From Hahella sp. CCB-MM4 (lineage in GTDB: Bacteria > Pseudomonadota > Gammaproteobacteria > Pseudomonadales > Oleiphilaceae): a stretch of DNA of 64,000 nucleotides. The notes below the pieces were generated by a model. That model searched no databases, had not been told where the DNA came from, and saw only the letters and a list, made by a program, of their open reading frames with translations. The DNA lies in assembly GCF_002260525.1 (NCBI RefSeq), contig NZ_MRYI01000005.1:1-64000 (forward strand), read 5' to 3'. Below, piece after piece: positions 57,692 to 64,000 of this stretch. The stretch's first letter is position 1, and each line of letters starts with the position of its first letter. A program made the position numbers and the translations under genes.

Positions 57692-60600
57692 TTAGGATCG
57701 CACCGATCCGGAGAGCAAGGATTTGGTGATGTCCTTAAGTATTCTGTTAAGTTCCTTCAATAGTTCATCAATGGCGGCGATCTTATCAGCGCGTAGGGCA
57801 TGCTCTACACTTTCAGCCATATCAGCCAGGTGATATGCCCCAATAGTGAGGCTTGAGCCTTTTAAGGTATGAACAAGACTGATCGCGCCGTCTATGTCTT
57901 CGCTTTCAATCAGCTCTATTAACTGTTCCCCGGCCGGCTGAAACTCCTGGTAAAAGCTTTCGTATATCTTTCTCAGAAGTTTCCAATTACCTCTCACCCG
58001 GGTAACGGCTGCCTGCAAATCAAACCCCGGAATGGTGAACGGACTTTCTTGCTCTATTTTCTTCTGTTCTATCTCATTGTCCGGCCTTTTCTGAGGCTTA
58101 ATGTACTTCAACAGCATGTCTGCGAAGTCCTTGAAATCAATTGGCTTGACGATATGTCCGTTCATCCCGGCCTCCAGGGAGCGGGCTTTATCCACTTCCA
58201 TGGCTGCAGCGGACATGGCTAAGATAGGTATTTTCTGGCCTCCGGGTGCCATACGGATACGTCGGGTGGCCTCCAGTCCATCCATCACCGGCATATGGAT
58301 ATCCATCAGAATCAGATCATATGGCTGTCTTCCAAAGCACTCCAATGCCTCTCTTCCGTTGTCGGCGACGGTGGCTTTCAGCCCCAGCTGTTTGAGTAAA
58401 TCCACCGCGACCAGTTGATTGGTATGATTGTCCTCCACCAGGAGAACCTCAGCCCCCACGATACTGGAGAGATCCGGAAGCTTTTCCAGTTCGTTCTTCG
58501 GCATGCCGCCAAGCAGCTTGGATTTATCATTCGAGCGTTGCAATTCGGCCAGGATGTCCTGCAACTGGGAGGCGATGACCGGCTTTTCGAGAAAGCCGTC
58601 AATGGCGATACCTGATGAGGCTTCCTGAACCTGAAAACGACCGTGGGCCGTCACCATGATGATGACGGTTTCGACAGGGATGTTCTCTTTGGCATAGATT
58701 TCCCGTATACGGGCCGCCAACTCCAGGCCGTCGATTTCCGGAATTCTCCAGTCAATGAGAAACAGGCTGATTGGTGCCCCATTTGCTTTGGATTCTTCAA
58801 TGATATCGAGAGCCTGTCTCGCAGAGGAGGCCTTCAAGACATCGAATTTCCAACTGTGCAGAATCTTGCCGACCACCTCCAGGGAGTCCGGTTGATCGTC
58901 AACCACCAGCGTTTTCATCTTCATCAATTGGAGAACTTTGGTCTGCTTGTCCCAGACTTTGTCCACCGGAATGGAAAAGCTGAAAGTTGAGCCTTCATTC
59001 AATCGGCTGACGACGCCGATTTCCCCTCCCATAAGGTCCACCAGTTTTTTGCTGATTGTCAGCCCCAGCCCGGTGCCACCGAAACGTCGGGTGATGGAAG
59101 AGTCGGCCTGGGTAAACGGCCGGAATAAGCGGCTGGCCTGATCTTTTGTCATTCCGATACCATTGTCCTCCACCGAAAAATGGAGCAAAGACCGGCCTGA
59201 CCTGAAGCTCATTTCACTCACCCGAATACGCACCACGCCATACTCGGTAAACTTGATCGCATTGCTGACGATGTTATTCAGTACCTGTCCAATACGCAGG
59301 GCATCACCGCGATAATATCGATGGATATCGATCTGCATGTCGAATATCAATTCGATTTTCTTTTCCTCGGCACTCAGGGCATACAATCCCGAGGTGCTGA
59401 GCAGCAGTTTTTCCAGGTCAAACTCTTCCTCGACAATATCCAGCTTGCCCGCCTCAATTTTCGAGTAGTCGAGAATATCGTTCAGGATATTGAGCAACGA
59501 CTGGGAAGAGCTCCTGACTTTTTCCAGATAGGATTTCTGCTGATCATTCAAATCAGTTCCCATTGCCAGTTGGGTCAGCCCCAGGATCGCATTCATGGGA
59601 GTTCGAATCTCATGGCTCATGTTGGCCAGGAACTCGGACTTATAGCGGTTGGCTCTCAGCAGTTCTATCTCTGCCAGTTTGCGGGAGGTGATGTCACGCA
59701 CCACAATCAGAAACCGGTTGCCATGAATCCTGGCCAACCTGGCTTCAAAATAATGCTGACCCGATTCCTCGATATCCAGCTGGTATTCCAGCAATTCAGA
59801 GGCGACCGATCGATCACCGACGCCGGACATCGCCTGGGAGAACATCTCCCCGACATCCTGCGGCAATACATCCTGCATTCGCTTGCCCAGAAAGACGTCC
59901 GGTGAGGCATACAGGCCACTGCGGTCACTGGCGCGGTATTCCTCAATCACTCCGTCGGCATCGAGCCAGAAATACATATCATCGAACGATTGCCAGATTG
60001 CCTCCAGATTGGACTGCTTGGTCATCAGCTCATTTTCCCTGGCCAGCCGTTCGGTAATATCAGAGAACACCACCACAGCTCCGGCGGAACGGTCCCCGTT
60101 TGTGACCGGTGTACACATATATTCCACAGGAATGACATGGCCATCCTTACGACACATGACTTCGTTGTTAATGCGAAAACTCTCTCCCGTTGCGAGCGTT
60201 TTGGAAATGGGGCTCTGATCGATATCTATCGACTGACCATGCTTATCCCGGTTTTGAATTATCGGCAGGATGGGCAGTCCGATCAGTTCGCCGGACGGGT
60301 AGCCCAGCATGTCGTAAGCTGCCGGGTTGATAAAAGTGGCTCTCCCCTGCTCATCCAGCCCGAAAACTCCCTGGCCAACGGATTCGAGAATAGCCCTGAT
60401 GGATGCTTCGGACTGCTCAAGTAAATGGTTTTTACCGCTGGCTTTCAGACTCAGGTGAGCCATGTAGCCAATGGAAAGAGACAGCAGCGTCCCCAGAATA
60501 AGCTCCAGAGTGGATAGCGGTGTATTCAGTTCCTCTATCAACTCATAGCTGGGGGCAATGGACAGCTCCACAGTTCGTTTGCCGAGGGGAAACTGCAGCT

Positions 60601-61867
60601 CGGTCCGAAACTCAAAAAAGCTATTATCCGATGAAACGCCTTTATCCAGAATGGGGAATCCATTGACGGTCAGTTGATAGTTATATCCCTCCAGGCGGGA
60701 TTGCATGAAACTGGTTTCAGTCAGGGAGGTCAGGGCCAGATAAGAAATCAGGTAGGCCCCTTCCCCCAGATCCAGTCGTTCAATCAAACCATAGCCGCCA
60801 GAAGTGGTTTTCCAGACATCCGACGCCGGCTGATTGGGCACCGGACCATTGATGATGCTGTTCAATATCTGGGTGCGCCCCAGCTCCTGGTCCTTGAATT
60901 CCACCAAAAGCTCGCCATCCTGCCTGAGCCAGAATATACCGCGATATATTTCATGATCGCTCAGATACTCCCTGGCATCGTTCCGCCAGAGTTCCTCCAT
61001 ATTCGGATTGGCGGTCTCAGTCATATGGATCAGGCGCGCCGCCATACGATCAAGCGCTTTCATCTGGTCCCCGTAGAGACTCAATACCATTTCCCGGAGG
61101 CTGATAGCCGCTTTATCAGAGACGTTCTGAATGGACCGGTGATTGTCACTGGCCAGCGCAATACCCAGCAGTACCGTCAGCAACAACCCCACATAAATGG
61201 CCAGGAAGGGCAAATATCTCTCCGCCTCCGCCCGACGCTCTACGGGATTGAAAAGACCGGCCAGAAAGGTGGTGGACAGCAGAATAAACCCCAGGGACGT
61301 GTGCACCGCCATACGAGTGAATTCACTCCAGCCGTAGGCGTCTTCAATGGACGCCAGATAGCCGAAAAGTGCCGTCATCGACAGAGACAGAACGATGCCG
61401 CTGAGAACAATGACCGGTATTAACGCCCGCAGGTCTCTCTGTACTGCCTGCCAGACGAAAATGGCGATATTCAGCAACACAAAGCAGGTGGCAGTATTGG
61501 GAGACATTCTCCCCGGATGGGAAGTCTTGGTGGTGATACCGTGCTTTAGTATTAACTCATCAATGCCCAGATTGCTGCCGGAGGCGTACTCTATCAGGGT
61601 GAGACCACCAATTAGACAGGGTATTGCAGCGAAGATCATCGCTGGACGGGGGCGGGACTGCTGCAGGAATATCAGAGCAACAGCCGTCAACAACAATGAC
61701 AGAGCCGTGTTGAACTGCATGGGGGCAAAGGTGGGAAACACCTGCACGAGCCGGGAGCTGTTGAGGAACCAGCCCACCATGACAGACAGGGTGACAGCTA
61801 TCACAACTAAAGGTGCCGGATACCGCAATAGCAGCCTGATCTGAAATTTGGCGAGGTTATCCGTCAT
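57692..61867 (-). CDS. Hybrid sensor histidine kinase (PAS, HisKA, HATPase, 2 REC, HPt)
   Basis: A 1391-residue BarA-type phosphorelay kinase. N-terminal membrane region with several helices and a periplasmic sensing segment (about 240-460), then a further helix, two PAS domains (about 490-610 and 620-740), HisKA with [18 protein letters not shown], HATPase ([27 protein letters not shown]), first REC (VVDDQPDS...[11 protein letters not shown]), second REC ([30 protein letters not shown]) and HPt ([13 protein letters not shown]). All phosphoacceptor residues are present. The signal is unknown and no partner regulator is adjacent. The frame opens with TTG at 61894; I prefer the ATG at 61867. 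Confidence 0.92.
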   Translation of the reverse strand: MTDNLAKFQIRLLLRYPAPLVVIAVTLSVMVGWFLNSSRLVQVFPTFAPMQFNTALSLLLTAVALIFLQQSRPRPAMIFAAIPCLIGGLTLIEYASGSNLGIDELILKHGITTKTSHPGRMSPNTATCFVLLNIAIFVWQAVQRDLRALIPVIVLSGIVLSLSMTALFGYLASIEDAYGWSEFTRMAVHTSLGFILLSTTFLAGLFNPVERRAEAERYLPFLAIYVGLLLTVLLGIALASDNHRSIQNVSDKAAISLREMVLSLYGDQMKALDRMAARLIHMTETANPNMEELWRNDAREYLSDHEIYRGIFWLRQDGELLVEFKDQELGRTQILNSIINGPVPNQPASDVWKTTSGGYGLIERLDLGEGAYLISYLALTSLTETSFMQSRLEGYNYQLTVNGFPILDKGVSSDNSFFEFRTELQFPLGKRTVELSIAPSYELIEELNTPLSTLELILGTLLSLSIGYMAHLSLKASGKNHLLEQSEASIRAILESVGQGVFGLDEQGRATFINPAAYDMLGYPSGELIGLPILPIIQNRDKHGQSIDIDQSPISKTLATGESFRINNEVMCRKDGHVIPVEYMCTPVTNGDRSAGAVVVFSDITERLARENELMTKQSNLEAIWQSFDDMYFWLDADGVIEEYRASDRSGLYASPDVFLGKRMQDVLPQDVGEMFSQAMSGVGDRSVASELLEYQLDIEESGQHYFEARLARIHGNRFLIVVRDITSRKLAEIELLRANRYKSEFLANMSHEIRTPMNAILGLTQLAMGTDLNDQQKSYLEKVRSSSQSLLNILNDILDYSKIEAGKLDIVEEEFDLEKLLLSTSGLYALSAEEKKIELIFDMQIDIHRYYRGDALRIGQVLNNIVSNAIKFTEYGVVRIRVSEMSFRSGRSLLHFSVEDNGIGMTKDQASRLFRPFTQADSSITRRFGGTGLGLTISKKLVDLMGGEIGVVSRLNEGSTFSFSIPVDKVWDKQTKVLQLMKMKTLVVDDQPDSLEVVGKILHSWKFDVLKASSARQALDIIEESKANGAPISLFLIDWRIPEIDGLELAARIREIYAKENIPVETVIIMVTAHGRFQVQEASSGIAIDGFLEKPVIASQLQDILAELQRSNDKSKLLGGMPKNELEKLPDLSSIVGAEVLLVEDNHTNQLVAVDLLKQLGLKATVADNGREALECFGRQPYDLILMDIHMPVMDGLEATRRIRMAPGGQKIPILAMSAAAMEVDKARSLEAGMNGHIVKPIDFKDFADMLLKYIKPQKRPDNEIEQKKIEQESPFTIPGFDLQAAVTRVRGNWKLLRKIYESFYQEFQPAGEQLIELIESEDIDGAISLVHTLKGSSLTIGAYHLADMAESVEHALRADKIAAIDELLKELNRILKDITKSLLSGSVRS

Positions 61868-62056
61868 GAAATTGCCAGCGTCCTTATCCGTCAATATGTC
61901 GTTTTATGCCGGGTGAACATTAAACGTCTGACTTCTCATCCACACCTTTATGTTATAGGCGTATGGGCGGTATGTGGCAAGCGGGAGAAGAAGCTATTGT
62001 GAGCGTCAAAGAAGGGATAAATGCAGATGGCAGGCGGCCGGAAGCCGCACAAAAAA

Positions 62057-62080
62057 AAGGGGCAGATTACTCTGCCCCTT
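62057..62080 (-). terminator. Intrinsic terminator of aceA
   Basis: AAGGGGCAG, loop ATTACT, CTGCCCCTT: a 9-base-pair stem followed on the minus strand by a run of T residues (plus-strand A run 62051-62058), 19 bases beyond the aceA stop codon. Confidence 0.88.
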
Positions 62081-62098
62081 GCCAAATCGGAATTCCGA

Positions 62099-63697
62099 TT
62101 AGCCAAACTGGTTCATGGTGTTGTCTTTACCGGACGCTTTCAGCGCGGCATCACCAGAGAAGTATTCTTTGTGATCGTCACCCATGTCGGAACCGGCCAT
62201 GTTCTGGTGCTTAACGCAAGCGATACCCTGACGGATCTCTTTACGCTGTACGCCAGCGACGTAGCCCAGCATGCCTTGCTCACCGAAGTACTCTTTGGCC
62301 AGGTTGTCAGTAGACAGGGCCGCAGTGTGGTAGGTCGGCAAAGTGATCAGGTGGTGGAAGATACCCGCTTCGCGAGCAGCATCACGCTGGAAGCTCTGGA
62401 TACGACGGTCAGCTTCTACAGACAGCTCGCTTTCATCGTACTCGGCGCTCATCAGAGCAGCACGATCGTAGGCAGATACGTCTTTACCTTCTTCAGTCCA
62501 GGCATCGAATACCTGCTGACGGAAGTTCAGAGTCCAGTTGAATGATGGGCTGTTGTTGTAAACCAGCTTCGCGTTAGGCACTGCTTCACGAATGCGGTTA
62601 ACCATCGCGGCGATCTGGCCAACGTGAGGCTTCTCGGTTTCGATCCACAGCAGGTCAGCACCGTTCTGCAGAGAAGTGATACAGTCCAGAACTACGCGAT
62701 CTTCGCCAGAACCTTTCTTGAACTGGAACAGACCGGAAGCCAGACGCTTGGGCTTCAGCAGTTTGCCGTTGGCTTTAACAACCACATCACCGTTAGCGAT
62801 GTCGTCAGCGCTTTCTACATAGTCGCCGTCCAGGAAGCTGTTGTACTGATCACCCAGGTCACCTGGTTCGTTGGTGACAGCGATCTGCTTGGTCAGGCCG
62901 GCACCCAGGGAGTCAGTACGGGCAACGATGACACCGTCGTCTACACCCAGCTCCAGGAATGCGTAGCGAACCGCACGGATCTTGGCCAGGAAGTCAGCGT
63001 GAGGAACGGTTACTTTACCGTCCTGGTGACCACATTGCTTCTCGTCGGAAACCTGGTTCTCGATCTGGATACAGCAAGCACCCGCTTCGATCATACGCTT
63101 GGCCAGCAGGTATGTGGCTTCTTCGTTACCGAAACCAGCGTCGATGTCAGCAATGATCGGCACAACGTGAGTTTCATGGTTGTCGATCTTGGCTTGAACT
63201 TCAGCTTCTTTTGATTTGTCGCCAGCTTCACGTGCAGCATCCAGCTCACGGAACAGACCACCCAGCTCACGAGCGTCAGCCTGACGCAGGAAGGTGTACA
63301 GTTCTTCGATCAGGTCAGCAACGGAAGTTTTTTCGTGCATGGACTGGTCAGGCAGAGGACCGAACTCTGAACGCAGAGCCGCCACCATCCAGCCGGAGAG
63401 GTACAGGTAACGACGCTTGGTGTTACCGAAGTGCTTTTTAATCGCGATCAGTTTTTGCTGACCGATAAAACCGTGCCAGCAACCCAGAGACTGAGTGTAC
63501 TGAGCAGTGTCAGCGTCATACGCAGCCATGTCTTCGCGCATGATTTTGGCAGTGTACTTGGCGATATCCAGACCAGTTTTGAATTTGTTCTGGGCGCGCA
63601 TACGAGCGGCGTACTCAGGGTTGATTGCGTCCCAAGTCTTGCCAGCAGTTTCTTTGATAGCTGCTACAGCTTGAATGTCATTTTGATATTGAGACAT
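62099..63697 (-). CDS. aceA: Isocitrate lyase
   Basis: A 532-residue enzyme splitting isocitrate to glyoxylate and succinate, the first step of the glyoxylate shunt for growth on acetate or fatty acids. The active-site loop reads QVSDEKQCGHQDGKV with the catalytic Cys in KQCGH (KKCGH in E. coli), with upstream PIIADIDAGFGNEEATYLL and downstream metal- and substrate-binding blocks such as IVARTDS, WIETEKPH and YNNSPSFNW. Length and extra residues match the larger ICL class of Pseudomonas. The frame extends to 63856, but GAGGA about 9 bases before the ATG at 63697 (MSQYQNDIQ) sets the start. Confidence 0.95.
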   Translation of the reverse strand: MSQYQNDIQAVAAIKETAGKTWDAINPEYAARMRAQNKFKTGLDIAKYTAKIMREDMAAYDADTAQYTQSLGCWHGFIGQQKLIAIKKHFGNTKRRYLYLSGWMVAALRSEFGPLPDQSMHEKTSVADLIEELYTFLRQADARELGGLFRELDAAREAGDKSKEAEVQAKIDNHETHVVPIIADIDAGFGNEEATYLLAKRMIEAGACCIQIENQVSDEKQCGHQDGKVTVPHADFLAKIRAVRYAFLELGVDDGVIVARTDSLGAGLTKQIAVTNEPGDLGDQYNSFLDGDYVESADDIANGDVVVKANGKLLKPKRLASGLFQFKKGSGEDRVVLDCITSLQNGADLLWIETEKPHVGQIAAMVNRIREAVPNAKLVYNNSPSFNWTLNFRQQVFDAWTEEGKDVSAYDRAALMSAEYDESELSVEADRRIQSFQRDAAREAGIFHHLITLPTYHTAALSTDNLAKEYFGEQGMLGYVAGVQRKEIRQGIACVKHQNMAGSDMGDDHKEYFSGDAALKASGKDNTMNQFG

Positions 63698-63946
63698 GTG
63701 CTGATCCTCAAGATATCCGTTATTTAGTGAGACCATTCTGGTATACGACTGGCCTGTTTCAATGTTCGGATGGAAGTCTAAGAAACCGGGGAGAATAAAT
63801 GAAATATATATTATCGATACTCGATATAAATCAGGTGAATATTTGCCACGTGTCAATTTTACGACTTTAGTATTAGTCGCAAGTGGATGGTTTTGCTCAT
63901 TTTTTATGCGACCATTATTTTAGACATTGCTAATTTAGAATTTTCT

Positions 63947-64000
63947 AATATAGAATCTCTTCAGGTCAATATAGAGCCTCTTCGGGTCAATATAGAGCCT
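63947..64000. repeat. 21-base tandem repeats upstream of aceA
   Basis: AATATAGAATCTCTTCAGGTC (here as AATATAG at 63947, 63968 and 63989) repeats with a period of exactly 21 bases for at least 2.6 units and runs into the window edge. Two helical turns per unit would place repeated protein-binding sites on one DNA face. Confidence 0.7.

Overview
The window looks like chromosomal DNA of a marine or soil gammaproteobacterium related to Oceanospirillales/Pseudomonadales. This rests on an isocitrate lyase of the roughly 531-residue class, an OmpA protein with a DUF4892-type N-terminus, a BarA-like hybrid kinase, an RND efflux pair, a PEP-CTERM protein and a PhoD-type phosphatase. The genus cannot be fixed from sequence alone. 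I see no tRNA, rRNA or CRISPR array.

Layout. 1-131: broken end of an IS5-family insertion sequence. 0.2-6 kb: small envelope and cytosolic genes, a PGRP/AmpD-like amidase and a Tat-exported PhoD phosphatase. 6.1-10.3 kb: a large secreted protein (two MAM-like domains, thrombospondin type 3 repeats, RCC1-like propeller) behind a LexA-like palindrome. 10.4-13 kb: a solitary EF-G-like GTPase gene whose upstream region carries a promoter, a short leader peptide, alternative hairpins and an intrinsic terminator, which together look like an attenuator. 13.2-28.8 kb: a probable polyketide locus, all on the minus strand. It holds a CXXCH secreted protein, a 2655-residue highly reducing PKS ending in a condensation domain, an RND pump fused to an MFS transporter, and the RND adaptor. 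A DMT-family permease follows.

29.9-49 kb is an AT-richer accessory island full of conflict genes. It contains hipBA, a stand-alone TssM/IcmF C-terminal lipoprotein with two partners, an Imm11-like protein, and an unknown two-gene module present twice (33.9-34.9 and 43.8-44.8 kb). It also contains an McrA-like HNH nuclease divergent from a tightly overlapping four-gene operon (helical protein, QueC-like enzyme, HTH-ImmA/IrrE protease, PIN nuclease), a darTG pair whose toxin carries an extra HD domain, a UPF0175 antitoxin-like gene and many orphan small genes. The four-gene QueC operon is the best candidate for an undescribed system.

49.8-51.9 kb: a tandem duplication of a DUF4892-OmpA gene, one copy having lost its OmpA domain. 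51.9-56 kb: a translationally coupled Hsp90-like ATPase and TPR protein. 56.3-64 kb: PEP-CTERM protein, OsmC-type thiol peroxidase, large hybrid histidine kinase, and isocitrate lyase (glyoxylate shunt), ending in 21-bp tandem repeats.
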